The notes under the pieces: model-generated
Told to the model about the DNA's origin: nothing
The model's input: only the letters and a program-made list of their open reading frames with translations
The model's database searches: none
From: Rummeliibacillus sp. POC4
Lineage (GTDB): Bacteria > Bacillota > Bacilli > Bacillales_A > Planococcaceae
Length of the DNA: 64,000 bases
NCBI RefSeq assembly: GCF_003576525.1
Contig: NZ_QWUA01000001.1
Coordinates: 46,752 to 110,751 of the forward strand
Direction of reading: 5' to 3'
Part shown: in pieces, positions 1-9,767 of the stretch
How positions within the stretch are numbered: the stretch's first letter is position 1
Layout: each line of letters begins with the position of its first letter
Program-made: the position numbers and the translations under genes

Positions 1-1
1 T

Positions 2-226
2 TATCAACATCATTTGGTAGTAGAAAATCAATTAAAACCAATCCTTGATTATTTCCGTGCATTAGTTACACCAAATTACGTGTATACACATGCTGGACAT
101 TTTGATAAAGAGAACAAAATTATTGATGAAAACGTTCATGAACGTCTTCGCGAAATGGCGCGTGTATTCGTAAAATATTGCGAACTAAGCAAGAACTTAC
201 CGAAAGAAACGATTGATCAACACTAA
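2..226 (+). CDS. NADPH-dependent FMN reductase-like flavoprotein, C-terminal part (partial at left edge)
   Basis: The frame is already open at the left edge and runs 74 codons to a TAA, so this is the 3' end of a longer gene. The visible part starts HHLVVENQLKPILDYFRA and continues as a helical tail. This resembles the final part of NADPH-dependent FMN/azo-reductases of the SsuE type, where a flavodoxin-like fold ends with an LKPxLxxF helix and a divergent helix. The nucleotide-binding part lies outside the window, so the assignment rests on the tail alone. A strong terminator follows within 25 bases, so this gene ends its transcript. Confidence 0.5.
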   Translation, partial: YQHHLVVENQLKPILDYFRALVTPNYVYTHAGHFDKENKIIDENVHERLREMARVFVKYCELSKNLPKETIDQH

Positions 227-248
227 TATTAAAATATGATTAAATATG

Positions 249-296
249 AAAAGAGCTGTATTCGATGTAAAATCATTGCCGAATACAGTTCTTTTT
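249..296 (+). terminator. Rho-independent terminator after the flavin reductase-like gene
   Basis: A 14-bp stem (AAGAGCTGTATTCG at 251-264 against CGAATACAGTTCTT ending at 294, one G-U pair) is followed by a short T run. It separates the left-edge gene from topB. Confidence 0.8.
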
Positions 297-456
297 ATAC
301 GCAATGAGTGGAATTATTAAGATTATTGACACGCTTAGAAATTTTAATTAACAGAAGTATTGGGGATGTTCTTCAAAATTTTAAAAGGCAACATTTAGGT
401 AGCATGTTTCAATCCGCAATCCTAGCATCATTTTTTAATCTATACGTTATTTCCGT

Positions 457-462
457 TATAAT
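457..462 (+). promoter_or_regulatory. Putative -10 element of the topB promoter
   Basis: TATAAT preceded by CCGT lies 25 bases before the topB start. No good -35 is visible 17 bases upstream. The same CGTTATAAT context recurs before several other genes in this window. Confidence 0.5.
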
Positions 463-487
463 AGAAGACATTGAGAGGAGCAGAATT

Positions 488-2662
488 ATGTCTAAATCTT
501 TAGTTTTAGCTGAAAAACCATCTGTGGGACGTGATATTGCACGTGTCTTAGGATGTAACAAAAAGGGGAATGGCTTTTTAGAAGGTTCCCAATATATAGT
601 CACTTGGGCGCTCGGCCATTTAGTGACACATGCAGATCCAGAACAGTACGATAACAAATATAAAGAATGGAAAATGGAGGATCTACCGATTATCCCAAAT
701 CCATTTAAGCTAGTACCAATTCGTCAAACAACAAAACAATTTAATGCAGTGAAGACACAACTTGCTCGTAAGGATGTTAATCAGGTTATTATTGCAACAG
801 ATGCAGGACGAGAAGGGGAACTTGTTGCCCGATGGATTTTAGAAAAAGCGAAATGCCATAAGCCGATTAAACGTCTGTGGATATCTTCAGTCACAGATAA
901 AGCGATAAAAGACGGTTTTGCACATTTAAAAGACGGACGAGCATATAACAATTTATACGAAGCAGCAGTTGCACGTGCAGAAGCAGACTGGGTTGTAGGG
1001 ATTAACGCAACTCGTGCATTGACAGTGAAGTATAATGCACAACTATCAACAGGTCGAGTACAAACACCTACACTTGCTATGATTGCGGAACGTGAAGAAC
1101 AGATCAAAAACTTTAAACCAAAAACTTATTATGGACTTCAAGCTATCACAAACGAAGCTACATTTACATGGTCTGAAAAAGGGACTAATCAGACACAATC
1201 CTTTAATAAGGAAAAAATTGAGCAGTTACTAAAAAAACTCGATCATGTTCATGAAGCAATTGTAGAAGATGTTCAAACAGTGCCGAAAAAAACGTTCGCA
1301 CCAACACTCTTTGACTTAACAGAATTACAAAAAGAAGCACACAAACGCTGGAGTTGGTCTGCAAAAGAAACGTTATCCACATTACAAAACTTATATGAAC
1401 ACCATAAAATTGTTACTTATCCACGGACAGATTCCAAACATTTAACATCTGATATGGTGGGCACGTTAGCTGAACGTATTAAAGCATCAGCGGTTGGGGA
1501 TAACCGTGCTGCAGCTAACTCATTGTTAAGAAATAAACAAGTAAGACCACAAAAAGGCGTAGTGGATAACGCCAAGGTTTCAGATCACCATGCCATTATT
1601 CCAACAGAAGAACCAGCTATTTTGCCTAACCTTTCTGACAAAGAAAGAAAATTATACGATCTTATCGCCAAACGATTTTTAGCAGTATTCTTTGGACCTT
1701 ATCAATATGATCAAACAACCGTTACTTTGAATGTAAGTGGCGAAATATTCAAAGTAAAAGGCAACACGGTTCGTGATGAAGGATGGAAAAAGGTATATCA
1801 CCAAGATGATGAAGAATCATCTAGTCATACATTGCCAGTATTCAAAAAAGGTGAAAATGTAAAATTACGTGCCATTGCGATGACACAGGGAGAAACCAAA
1901 CCACCAGCACGTTTCAATGAAGGTACACTACTTGCAGCAATGGAAAATCCAACGCAATTTATGAGTGGGGAATCCAAAGAGTTGATCAAAACATTACATG
2001 AAACAGGTGGTATCGGAACAGTTGCAACACGTGCTGATATTATTGAAAAACTCTTTAAGTCATTTGTTATTGAGAAAAAAGGAAAAGACTTATACACAAC
2101 GTCAAAAGGTCGTCAGCTATTAGACCTTGCACCTGCCGATTTGAAATCCCCAGCATTGACAGCACAATGGGAAACAGAATTAACGAAAATTGCTAAAGGT
2201 TCTGCAAAAAAATCCGATTTCATTAATAATATGGTTAATTTTTCTAAAAAGGCAGTAAAAGATATTAAAACTAGTGATAAAAAGTTCAAACATGATAATG
2301 TTACTGGCAAGCATTGCCCAGATTGTGGAAAACTTTTACTCGAAGTAAACGGAAAACGCGGTAAAATGTTAGTCTGCCAAGACCGTACTTGCGGATATAA
2401 GAAAAAATTATCGACATTAACAAATGCCCGTTGTCCAGTTTGTCATAAAAAATTAGAATTACGTGGTGAAGGTGATGGACGTATCTTCGTATGTTCATGT
2501 GGTCACCGTGAAAAACTATCAGCTTTTGAAAAACGAAAAAAGGCAACAGGTAATACAAAAGTATCGAAACGTGATGTTCAAAAGTATATGAAAAAGCAAG
2601 AAGAACCAGCAAATAATGCAATGGCAGAGGCGTTACAAAAGTTGTTTGGGGACAAAGATTAA
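488..2662 (+). CDS. topB: DNA topoisomerase III
   Basis: Type IA topoisomerase that relaxes and decatenates DNA through a 5'-phosphotyrosine intermediate. The start is the ATG at 488, preceded by GAGAGGAG; the frame stays open for 60 codons upstream, but those lack a ribosome site and precede the Toprim-type N-terminus SLVLAEKPSVGRDIA. The product has 724 residues, the usual length for Bacillus TopB. Visible elements are the Toprim domain (residues 1-150) with its acidic motif DAGREGE, the catalytic tyrosine in TYPRTDS at about residue 311, and two C-terminal zinc-ribbon units, one with CPDC, CxxxxC and C spacing and one beginning CPVC. A lysine-rich tail follows. Monocistronic by spacing. 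Confidence 0.96.
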   Translation: MSKSLVLAEKPSVGRDIARVLGCNKKGNGFLEGSQYIVTWALGHLVTHADPEQYDNKYKEWKMEDLPIIPNPFKLVPIRQTTKQFNAVKTQLARKDVNQVIIATDAGREGELVARWILEKAKCHKPIKRLWISSVTDKAIKDGFAHLKDGRAYNNLYEAAVARAEADWVVGINATRALTVKYNAQLSTGRVQTPTLAMIAEREEQIKNFKPKTYYGLQAITNEATFTWSEKGTNQTQSFNKEKIEQLLKKLDHVHEAIVEDVQTVPKKTFAPTLFDLTELQKEAHKRWSWSAKETLSTLQNLYEHHKIVTYPRTDSKHLTSDMVGTLAERIKASAVGDNRAAANSLLRNKQVRPQKGVVDNAKVSDHHAIIPTEEPAILPNLSDKERKLYDLIAKRFLAVFFGPYQYDQTTVTLNVSGEIFKVKGNTVRDEGWKKVYHQDDEESSSHTLPVFKKGENVKLRAIAMTQGETKPPARFNEGTLLAAMENPTQFMSGESKELIKTLHETGGIGTVATRADIIEKLFKSFVIEKKGKDLYTTSKGRQLLDLAPADLKSPALTAQWETELTKIAKGSAKKSDFINNMVNFSKKAVKDIKTSDKKFKHDNVTGKHCPDCGKLLLEVNGKRGKMLVCQDRTCGYKKKLSTLTNARCPVCHKKLELRGEGDGRIFVCSCGHREKLSAFEKRKKATGNTKVSKRDVQKYMKKQEEPANNAMAEALQKLFGDKD

Positions 2663-2796
2663 TTTTACTGTTAAATGTAGTAATATTTACCTGTATAATA
2701 TTGTTAATAGATTTGAGGAAATAGACATTTTTGTATCTCGATTTTTGGTGCTAATATAATAATAACTATATCGATATTAGTAAAGAGGTGATTGAC

Positions 2797-3423
2797 ATGA
2801 ATGTGACTTCTCTTGTAAGTAATCGTTATGCTGAAGTTGAAAATCGTAAGAGAGCACTACGCCAGAAAACAGCAGATGATGCATATCGAAAAAACGCACA
2901 ATATTTTAAACCTCAATTTAATCCAGCGCTTGAAGAACTGGTGGATTTATTGACAGGGAAAAAAGAAAAAGAACATCAACCTCAAGTTCAGGCAGCTATT
3001 CGCGATTTAAAGGATCAAGTTAACCAGGAAGAAGTGCCAAGTTCCACTGATTATAGTGAAATGAGCCAAGTGAACATAGATTCTCCTGATAACAAAACCA
3101 TTGCGATTTTAGAGGATGTACGTCAAGCGGCACTGGCTCCAGAAAATCCAAGTGAACAGGATTTGAACGTGGCTGCCACTGCTACTGAAACAATCCAAAA
3201 AACACAAAGTCAATCTACTCATAAAACGGAATTATCTAATGTCATCCAAATGAACGACCATGAGAAAGCAAAAAGTACAACTGCAATTGATAGCGCTAAA
3301 GATGCACAAGAAAAAGCCAAACAACGTCTTTTCAAAAAGGCTATTACTCATTACGCTTTCCATATGCAAATGGCTAAACAAGGATTCCATTTTGCAGAAC
3401 CAACAATTTACCGTGCTGTATAG
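2797..3423 (+). CDS. Hypothetical protein, 208 residues
   Basis: No family is recognised. The ATG at 2797 has AAGAGGTG six bases upstream and is preferred over the in-frame GTG at 2788, which is part of that ribosome site. The protein is hydrophilic with no membrane segment. An N-terminal basic, probably helical stretch (VENRKRALRQKTADDAYRKN) is followed by a low-complexity middle rich in Q, E, S and T, and a helical C-terminus ending FAEPTIYRAV. The stop lies 15 bases before ybaK and the spacing suggests co-transcription. It is cytosolic by composition; function unknown. Confidence 0.75.
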   Translation: MNVTSLVSNRYAEVENRKRALRQKTADDAYRKNAQYFKPQFNPALEELVDLLTGKKEKEHQPQVQAAIRDLKDQVNQEEVPSSTDYSEMSQVNIDSPDNKTIAILEDVRQAALAPENPSEQDLNVAATATETIQKTQSQSTHKTELSNVIQMNDHEKAKSTTAIDSAKDAQEKAKQRLFKKAITHYAFHMQMAKQGFHFAEPTIYRAV

Positions 3424-3438
3424 AGGAAGTGATGTTCC

Positions 3439-3921
3439 ATGGCAAAACATAAAATACAAAAAACAAACGCAGTACGGCTGTTAGATCAACAAAAGATTCC
3501 TTATCTACTTGCGGAATATGAGGTAGAAGAAGGAAAAATAGACGGTTTATCAGTTGCAACAAAGATTAACCAACCAGTAGAAAAGGTCTTCAAAACACTT
3601 GTAGCTACAGCAGGTAAAGGAAAACTCTATGTTTTTGTAATACCTGTAGCTGAAGAGCTCAATTTAAAAAAAGCCGCTAAAGTTGTTGGGGAAAAGAAAA
3701 TTGAAATGCTTCATGTAAAGGATTTACTTCCGAACACAGGTTATATTCGTGGCGGGTGTTCACCAATTGGTATGAAGAAGCAATATCCAACATTTGTCGA
3801 TATTTCTGCTGAACAGGTGGATGAAATGTATATAAGTGCGGGGAAAATCGGTATGCAGATTTGTATTACACCAGAGAATCTGGTAAAAGCTTCTATGGCA
3901 AAATTAATATCACTTACTTGA
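3439..3921 (+). CDS. ybaK: Cys-tRNA(Pro)/Cys-tRNA(Cys) deacylase, YbaK family
   Basis: Hydrolyses cysteine mischarged on tRNA(Pro), a trans-editing activity of the INS/YbaK superfamily. The 160-residue length matches stand-alone YbaK. The sequence shows the family features: an N-terminal KTNAVRLLDQQKIPY, VFKTLVA around residue 45, LNLKKAAKVVG near residue 75, and RGGCSPIGMKK at about 104-114, which lines the substrate pocket. GAGGAAGTG precedes the ATG. It follows the hypothetical gene by 15 bases and is closed by a terminator at 3963. Confidence 0.93.
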   Translation: MAKHKIQKTNAVRLLDQQKIPYLLAEYEVEEGKIDGLSVATKINQPVEKVFKTLVATAGKGKLYVFVIPVAEELNLKKAAKVVGEKKIEMLHVKDLLPNTGYIRGGCSPIGMKKQYPTFVDISAEQVDEMYISAGKIGMQICITPENLVKASMAKLISLT

Positions 3922-3962
3922 AAATCCTCTTATTCTTGATACAATAGAAAAGTTAGTTTATC

Positions 3963-4001
3963 AAAAAGCCATTTATGTATAAACATAAAATGGCTTTTTG
4001 T
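3963..4001 (+). terminator. Rho-independent terminator after ybaK
   Basis: AAAAGCCATTTATG pairs with CATAAAATGGCTTTT around a short AT loop and is followed by T residues. The preceding A run also makes it readable on the other strand. Confidence 0.8.
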
Positions 4002-4026
4002 TTGTTATTAAGAAAGAAGGATTTAT

Positions 4027-4656
4027 ATGAAGAAGGCAAATAGATGGCGTTGGTTATTCTTTTTTACGGGACTTATGGTGATTGGTCTAGGAATTGCATT
4101 AACAGTAAAAGGACAACGCTTTGGTGTAGGCTCATGGGATGTTCTCCATATTGGATTATTTAATCACTTTGGTTTATCTATTGGTTTATGGTCGGATATT
4201 GCAGGTATTCTCATTATCACAATTTCCTCAATAGGTATGCACCAACTTCCAAAAATAGGGACATTTCTTAATATGATTTTTGTGGGATTATTCCTTGATT
4301 TTTTCAACTGGTTATTACCAGATGTTGATCATATTGCATTGCAATTTATGGACTTTTCCTTGGGCGTGATCTTAATCGCTGTAGGAGGAGGTATTTACAT
4401 TTCTGCTAATTTAGGTGCAGGACCTCGAGATAGTTTAATGCTATTAGCTGTAGAAAAGTTCCATTGTAGTATTACAGTAGCGCGTACGATTATGGAAATT
4501 GTTGTTGCAGTAGCTGGGTACCTTCTTGGAGGACCAGTGGGCATTGGAACAATTATTATGGTATTTGCACTCGGACCAATTGTACAAATTTCTTTAACAA
4601 TTTGTCGTAAACTATTAAAGAAATGTATTGGTGAACAACAAGTCGCATTTTATTAA
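4027..4656 (+). CDS. YczE/YyaS/YitT-family integral membrane protein
   Basis: A 209-residue polytopic membrane protein with five to six hydrophobic segments (about residues 10-28, 52-70, 80-100, 106-126, 148-168 and 172-192). The motifs GVGSWDVLHIGL near residue 35 and LGAGPRDSLM near residue 137 are typical of the YczE-like branch, in which each half of the protein carries a G-x-D motif. B. subtilis YczE sits beside the surfactin locus and affects non-ribosomal lipopeptide production; no such genes are nearby here, so the role stays open. The ATG follows AAGAAGGATTTAT. It stands alone, with a terminator before it and decayed sequence after it. Confidence 0.85.
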   Translation: MKKANRWRWLFFFTGLMVIGLGIALTVKGQRFGVGSWDVLHIGLFNHFGLSIGLWSDIAGILIITISSIGMHQLPKIGTFLNMIFVGLFLDFFNWLLPDVDHIALQFMDFSLGVILIAVGGGIYISANLGAGPRDSLMLLAVEKFHCSITVARTIMEIVVAVAGYLLGGPVGIGTIIMVFALGPIVQISLTICRKLLKKCIGEQQVAFY

Positions 4657-4768
4657 TAATATTAAATCCCTTGATTTTTCAAAAGAAATTAGAGGTTGGA
4701 GTAGACTTCTTACCATTGCATGGAAATCAGTAATCAATCATTCCACTTGGCTTCGGTAAACAAGTTTT

Positions 4769-4985
4769 ATGGGGAATACAGGTAGTTAGGCAGATAAACA
4801 AAATCCATCTAATGTAACAGATACGCAAGCACTGGATATTAGAAAGATGTTTAAAAAAGGTAATGTGAAGATGATTACTTTTTATGCAGCAAAACATGAC
4901 ATTAAACCCTGTAGATTTCGCTTATGAAGCGATTTTAGAGGGGGAAAAACCAAATAAGGGAAAGCAAAAAGGGAAATATAAATAA
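4769..4985 (+). pseudogene. Remnant of a small gene (in-frame stop plus frameshift)
   Basis: Starting from the ATG at 4769, the frame meets TAG after six codons, then reads about 40 sensible codons (including TQALDIRKMFKKGNVKMITF) and breaks near 4905. Removing one C from the AAACCC tract there would join it to a second frame reading PVDFAYEAILEGEKPN and ending at a TAA at 4985 in a lysine-rich tail. The composition is protein-like in both parts, and a strong plus-strand terminator follows at 5028. No family was recognised. The rest of 4657-4768 shows nothing convincing. Two sequencing errors would be an alternative explanation. Confidence 0.4.
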
Positions 4986-5027
4986 TCTTATATAATGAAT
5001 ACTGGCTATTAAGTTCAAATTATATTA

Positions 5028-5072
5028 GCAGAAACGAAAAACAAGATAATTTGTTTTTCGTTTCTGCTTTTT
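5028..5072 (+). terminator. Rho-independent terminator after the remnant gene
   Basis: GCAGAAACGAAAAACA (from 5028) pairs perfectly with its complement ending at 5066 around a short loop, followed by TTTTT. The T run is on the plus strand, so it serves the plus-strand remnant rather than the converging kdp operon. Confidence 0.85.
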
Positions 5073-5128
5073 AATATTTTTATGTTAAATTGAAAATTTT
5101 TTGAAATATGCAGATAATGTTTGTTCTC

Positions 5129-5737
5129 TTACTTCATCTTTTTATCTATTAACATATTAGCCTCCAATACATTCATCTTGTCTTCTCCTAACACACCAAA
5201 TACCTTTTTGGATGTGGCCTCTTTTATAATATTTTGCACCTCTTCTTTCGATAAATGAGATGCTGTTGCAATACGATCAATCTGTATTTTAGCTGAAGGA
5301 ATTGAAATATGTGGATCTAATCCAGAGCCTGAACTTGTGATTAAATCAGCGGGAATATCTTTTTTAGAAACAGTTGGATTGTTCTTTAAAAATTCATTTA
5401 CACTGTCATTCATTCTTTTCGTCAATTCTGGATTAGATGGGGCGTAGTTAAAGTTTCCAGAACTGACACCTGCATAGTTTGGATCATTTTTTTCATATAC
5501 ATTATAATTCACGCTGGAAACGCGACTAATAAAGTGAGCTGGATTTTCAAAGGTTTGACCGATTAATTTCGATCCTACTACTTTACCATCTATCTTAATC
5601 AGACTACCATTTGCTTTATCATGGAAAACTAGTTGTGAAACACCAGTCACAGCAAATGGATAAATAAGGCCGCAGATAATCATCATCACAACAGATGTTA
5701 AAAAAGCTGCCTTGATTTGTGAAAATATTTTTTTCAT
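5129..5737 (-). CDS. kdpC: K(+)-transporting P-type ATPase, KdpC subunit
   Basis: Accessory subunit of the KdpFABC high-affinity potassium pump, anchored by one N-terminal membrane helix (about residues 8-30) with an extracytoplasmic soluble domain. It has the family signature SGSGLDPHISIPSA near residue 135 and the early motif YPFAVTGVSQLVF. The second of two nearby ATGs is used, because GAGAGGAG then sits eight bases upstream; the first ATG is only two bases from it. The result is 202 residues, normal for KdpC. It is the last gene of the operon, 15 bases after kdpB. Confidence 0.95.
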   Translation of the reverse strand: MKKIFSQIKAAFLTSVVMMIICGLIYPFAVTGVSQLVFHDKANGSLIKIDGKVVGSKLIGQTFENPAHFISRVSSVNYNVYEKNDPNYAGVSSGNFNYAPSNPELTKRMNDSVNEFLKNNPTVSKKDIPADLITSSGSGLDPHISIPSAKIQIDRIATASHLSKEEVQNIIKEATSKKVFGVLGEDKMNVLEANMLIDKKMK

Positions 5738-5752
5738 CGTCATGACTCCTCT

Positions 5753-7798
5753 CTAAATTCCTATCATTTTGAGTAGTGGTGCAATGATCATATCGATCAT
5801 TTTAATGCCGATGAAGGGTACAATCGCACCGCCAACTCCGTAAATTATGCTGTTTTTGATTAATAGTTTTGATGAACTCATCGCTTTATATTGCACACCT
5901 TTCATCGCCACAGGAATGAGTAGGGGAATAATAATGGCGTTGAAAACAAGTGCTGAAAGAATAGCACTTGTTGAAGACTCTAAGTGCATAATATTTAAAC
6001 GATTCATCTCCGGAATGCCGACTAATAAAATTGCTGGGATAATCGCAAAATACTTCGCAATATCATTTGCGATACTGAATGTTGTTAGTGCTCCTCGAGT
6101 CATTAAAAGCTGCTTCCCGATTTCAACGACTTCAATTATTTTTGTTGGATCGGAATCTAGGTCAATCATATTTGCTGCTTCTTTGGCAGAATTTGTACCT
6201 GAATTCATTGCCATACCAACATCTGCTTGAGCAAGTGCTGGTGCATCATTCGTACCATCACCTGTCATGGCGACAACCTTTCCTAGATTTTGTTCATCTC
6301 TTATTACTTGGATTTTATCTTCTGGTTTACTTTCTGCAATGAAACCATCAACTCCAGCTTCTTTTGCGATTGAAGCGGCTGTAAGTGGATTATCTCCTGT
6401 ACACATAATGGTTTTAATACCCATTTCGCGTAGCTGTTTGAAGCGTTCCTTCAAACCAGACTTCACAACATCTTTTAAGTAAATTACGCCGAGAATTACT
6501 TCATTTTTCATTACAACTAGAGGCGTACCACCTTCGTTTGATACAACGTGAATAAGCTTTTCTAAATCTCCAGGAACAGCCTTGCTTTCTTTCTTAATCG
6601 TGTCATAAGCTCCTTTTCGATACCGTACACCATCTGCTGTATCGAGACCGCTCATTCGTGTTTGTGCAGTAAACGGAATATGCTCACTTGATTGAATGAT
6701 CTGTTCAACATCTTGCACAGCAAGTTTTTGCTCCTTAGCTAAAGTAATAATTGATTTTCCTTCAGGGGTGTCGTCCGTTAATGAGCTTAAATATGCTGCT
6801 TTTGTCAGTTCTTCTTGACTAACGCCCGTTACTGGAAGAAAAGCTGTTGCCATACGATTTCCGTGAGTAATTGTTCCTGTTTTATCCAAAATTAATGTAT
6901 CTACATCACCACATGCTTCTACTGCTTTCCCATTCATCGCAATCACATTGAATTGTGTTACTCGGTCCATTCCTGCGATACCAATTGCAGATAGTAAACC
7001 TCCAATTGTTGTTGGAATAAGACAAACTGTTAATGCGATTAAAGTTGCAACTGAAATGTCGATGTTTAAATATTGCAGCATTGGATAAAGCGTCATCACC
7101 ACTAATAAGAAGATAATGGTTAAACTTACGAGCAATGTACTTAATGCAATTTCATTAGGAGTTTTTTTACGATTTGCTCCTTCAATTAAAGAAATCATTT
7201 TATCTAAAAAGGACTCCCCTGGAAGTGAAGTGATCTTAATGGTTAATTCATCACTTGTGACAATCGTACCGCCTGTAACAGATGAGAAATCACCACCTCT
7301 TTCCTTCACGACTGGCGCAGATTCACCTGTAATAGCGGATTCATCTACAGTTGCAATTCCATCAATTACTTCACCGTCATTTGGAATCGTTTCACCGGCA
7401 CGAACTATAACAATATCACCATGTCTAAGCTCACTCGCTTGTTTCATTACTTCATGGTCATCAATAATCACTCTTGCCGATGTAGAAGATTTGGTTTTCT
7501 TCAAAGTTGCAACTTGCGCCCTTCCTCTACCTTGTGCTATTGATTCTGCAAAATTTGCAAACAAAATCGTTAAAAATAACACAACCGCAACAATGCCATT
7601 ATATAAACGAAGATCTTCTTCTCCTGCGTGAAATAGAGAAGGAAAGATTGATAACAGTACAACGAGGAAAAATCCAATTTCAACGACAAACATAACAGGG
7701 TTTTTTAACATATATATTGGATTAAATTTTTTAAAAGCACTTACGAATGAAGTGGCTACAATCTCCTTTGTTAAGAGGCCATTCTTTTTTGCTCCCAT
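5753..7798 (-). CDS. kdpB: K(+)-transporting P-type ATPase, catalytic KdpB subunit
   Basis: Hydrolyses ATP to drive K+ transport through KdpA. The start used is the internal ATG (MGAKKNG), because AAAGGAG lies eight bases upstream; an ATG 18 bases earlier overlaps the kdpA stop and has no ribosome site. The product has 681 residues, like other KdpB proteins. Visible elements are the TGES actuator loop at about 157-160, the phosphorylated aspartate in DKTGT at about 305, [10 protein letters not shown] in the nucleotide-binding region, and the hinge motif [17 protein letters not shown]. Three to four membrane segments precede and follow the cytosolic loops. It is translationally linked to kdpA. 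Confidence 0.97.
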   Translation of the reverse strand: MGAKKNGLLTKEIVATSFVSAFKKFNPIYMLKNPVMFVVEIGFFLVVLLSIFPSLFHAGEEDLRLYNGIVAVVLFLTILFANFAESIAQGRGRAQVATLKKTKSSTSARVIIDDHEVMKQASELRHGDIVIVRAGETIPNDGEVIDGIATVDESAITGESAPVVKERGGDFSSVTGGTIVTSDELTIKITSLPGESFLDKMISLIEGANRKKTPNEIALSTLLVSLTIIFLLVVMTLYPMLQYLNIDISVATLIALTVCLIPTTIGGLLSAIGIAGMDRVTQFNVIAMNGKAVEACGDVDTLILDKTGTITHGNRMATAFLPVTGVSQEELTKAAYLSSLTDDTPEGKSIITLAKEQKLAVQDVEQIIQSSEHIPFTAQTRMSGLDTADGVRYRKGAYDTIKKESKAVPGDLEKLIHVVSNEGGTPLVVMKNEVILGVIYLKDVVKSGLKERFKQLREMGIKTIMCTGDNPLTAASIAKEAGVDGFIAESKPEDKIQVIRDEQNLGKVVAMTGDGTNDAPALAQADVGMAMNSGTNSAKEAANMIDLDSDPTKIIEVVEIGKQLLMTRGALTTFSIANDIAKYFAIIPAILLVGIPEMNRLNIMHLESSTSAILSALVFNAIIIPLLIPVAMKGVQYKAMSSSKLLIKNSIIYGVGGAIVPFIGIKMIDMIIAPLLKMIGI

Positions 7799-7812
7799 GT
7801 TCTCACTCCTTT

Positions 7813-9516
7813 TCATGAGTTAAGCTGTAAAAATTCCGTAATTGGTCCAAGTGCAATCGAAGGTAAGAATGTTAATGCACCAACAACGAGGACAATTGCG
7901 ACTAAGAATACTGTAAATGTCGCATTGGTTGTATTTAATGTACCGATTGATTCATTGTGCACGAGTTTTTTCGCTAGTAACGAAGCAATAGCGATTTGTA
8001 ACACAATGGATGTATAGCGGCCAAAAAACATAGCCAAACCGGTTGTCACATTCCAGAATGTTGAGTTATCTGCCAACCCCTCAAATCCTGAACCATTATT
8101 CGCCGAAGATGATGCAAATTCATAAAGTACTTGTGATAAGCCATGAGCACCTGGATTTGTAATCCCTGCAACTCCGCCTGCTGTGGTGACTGCTAATGCT
8201 GAGAAGCCAAGAATAATAGTAGGGTGAATTAAAATACAAAGTGCAATGAGTTTCATTTCTTTTGCTTCAATTTTCTTCCCTAAAAACTGTGGTGTTCGAC
8301 CAATCATTAAACACGCAATGAAGATTGTAAGAAGAACGTACATCATCATATTCATCAAGCCGACACCTTTACCGCCGAATACGACATTTAGCATCATATT
8401 GAATAATGGTACTAAACCTCCAAGGGGTGTTAATGTGTCATGCATATTATTTACAGTTCCTGTTGTAAATGCAGTCGTTGCAGCAGTAAATAATGAAGAT
8501 TGGGCGATGCCGAAGCGGGTTTCTTTTCCTTCCATATTACCGGTACTATCGTCAATGCCAATTGCATGGATTTCTGGATTTCCTGCACTTTCACTCGCAT
8601 ATACAACAGCAATTCCAATAAGAAAAATCACACTCATTGCTATGAAAATAGAGGTACCTTGCTTACCAATCAAAGCTTTGTGATTACGGTTTTTCCGATA
8701 CGTAATCATTAAACCAAGTGCAACTACACAAGCACCAGGCAGTAACATCATCGAAAGTATTTCTACTATATTGGATAGCACAGTTGGATTTTCAAATGGT
8801 GTGGATGAGTTCGCCCCATTAAAACCACCTCCATTTGTTCCTAAGTGTTTAATTGATTCCATTGCTGCAATGGGCCCAAACGCAATGTCTTGTTGTTTAT
8901 GCTCAATCGTAGTTAAAGTAATATTCTCTTTAAACGTTTGAGGGACACCTTGCGATACTAGAAATAGAGAAACCACAAAAGATAAAGGCAATAAAATACG
9001 GGTAATAACACGTACAAAGTCAACATAGAAATTCCCAAGTACATCTGTTTTAGCAATTAGTCTTCGGCAAAAAGCCATACATACGGCATAGCCTGATGCT
9101 GCAGACGTGAACATCATGAAGATAATTACAAGCATTTGAGATAAATAGCTTAAACCTGATTCGCCACTATAATGCTGTAGATTCGTATTCGTCATAAAGG
9201 AAATAATCGTATTAAATGATAATGTCGTTTCCATATTTCCAATATCATTGGGATTTAAGAAAAGAGAAGATTGGATACGTAAAATGAAATATCCAATAGC
9301 AATCATTACTGCATTTGAAAATAGTAAAGAGAAAATATATTGTTTCCCTGTCATCTCCTCTTGCTTAATTGCGCTCAGTTTATAAATAATGCTCTCCACT
9401 CGATTAAAGAAACCATCGCCCCACATCTTTTCCTTCATCGTGACTTTATATAAGTAGCGTCCTGCGATAAGGACGAGTGGTAAATAGATAAGTAAAACAA
9501 TCGTAATTTGCCACAT
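7813..9516 (-). CDS. kdpA: K(+)-transporting P-type ATPase, KdpA channel-like subunit
   Basis: Membrane subunit of 567 residues that binds and translocates K+; it belongs to the superfamily of K+ transporters with four pore repeats. About ten hydrophobic segments are visible. Selectivity-filter-type stretches can be read as [15 protein letters not shown] near residue 230, GTVNNMHDT near 355 and [13 protein letters not shown] near 473. The start ATG has AAAGGAGGT upstream. Its stop TGA lies within the upstream frame extension of kdpB, so the genes are tightly packed. kdpF ends 15 bases before it. Confidence 0.97.
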   Translation of the reverse strand: MWQITIVLLIYLPLVLIAGRYLYKVTMKEKMWGDGFFNRVESIIYKLSAIKQEEMTGKQYIFSLLFSNAVMIAIGYFILRIQSSLFLNPNDIGNMETTLSFNTIISFMTNTNLQHYSGESGLSYLSQMLVIIFMMFTSAASGYAVCMAFCRRLIAKTDVLGNFYVDFVRVITRILLPLSFVVSLFLVSQGVPQTFKENITLTTIEHKQQDIAFGPIAAMESIKHLGTNGGGFNGANSSTPFENPTVLSNIVEILSMMLLPGACVVALGLMITYRKNRNHKALIGKQGTSIFIAMSVIFLIGIAVVYASESAGNPEIHAIGIDDSTGNMEGKETRFGIAQSSLFTAATTAFTTGTVNNMHDTLTPLGGLVPLFNMMLNVVFGGKGVGLMNMMMYVLLTIFIACLMIGRTPQFLGKKIEAKEMKLIALCILIHPTIILGFSALAVTTAGGVAGITNPGAHGLSQVLYEFASSSANNGSGFEGLADNSTFWNVTTGLAMFFGRYTSIVLQIAIASLLAKKLVHNESIGTLNTTNATFTVFLVAIVLVVGALTFLPSIALGPITEFLQLNS

Positions 9517-9531
9517 GGTAAAGGACCTCCT

Positions 9532-9609
9532 TTAGTACTTTTCTGGATTTAGTAAAGCGTGTACGAGATATCCAATTAAAATAATCATGATCATTAATAA
9601 GATCCACAT
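9532..9609 (-). CDS. kdpF: KdpF, small membrane subunit of the Kdp ATPase
   Basis: A 25-codon ORF too short for most gene finders. The product is a single hydrophobic helix followed by GYLVHALLNPEKY, matching the KdpF pattern LGYLVYALLxPExF. It sits 15 bases before kdpA, the position kdpF has in other operons. AGAGGTG precedes the ATG and overlaps the stop of the still smaller ORF upstream. KdpF stabilises the KdpABC complex in the membrane. Confidence 0.9.
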   Translation of the reverse strand: MWILLMIMIILIGYLVHALLNPEKY

Positions 9610-9621
9610 TTGATTTCACCT

Positions 9622-9714
9622 CTACTTTTCAACTTCTTTGTAGCACCATGTCGTTAAAGCAAAAAGACTCATAAAGCTTATTATTAATATGAAAATCATG
9701 TATAGTTCCAACAT
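9622..9714 (-). CDS. Putative small membrane protein heading the kdp operon
   Basis: A 30-codon ORF between the operon promoter region and kdpF. The product reads MLELYMIFILIISFMSLF, then ALTTWCYKEVEK: an N-terminal glutamate, one hydrophobic helix and a charged cytosolic-type tail. AAGGATG lies about eight bases before the ATG. Its stop TAG is embedded in the ribosome site of kdpF (AGAGGTG), a sign of translational coupling. No family was recognised. It could be an additional Kdp subunit or regulator, or a short leader peptide that opens the kdpF start. Real coding is inferred from the ribosome site, hydrophobic pattern and coupling. Confidence 0.6.
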   Translation of the reverse strand: MLELYMIFILIISFMSLFALTTWCYKEVEK

Positions 9715-9767
9715 TTTGCACATCCTTTCTTGCTTGTGATTGGTTTTACTATAGATGAAAAGAAATT

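Noticed and set aside
781..1107. Minus-strand ORF inside topB, and similar long antisense ORFs inside kdpB, kdpA, metN and the TrpY-type permease gene
   Set aside because: All are antisense shadows of well-supported genes, without ribosome sites or recognisable products.
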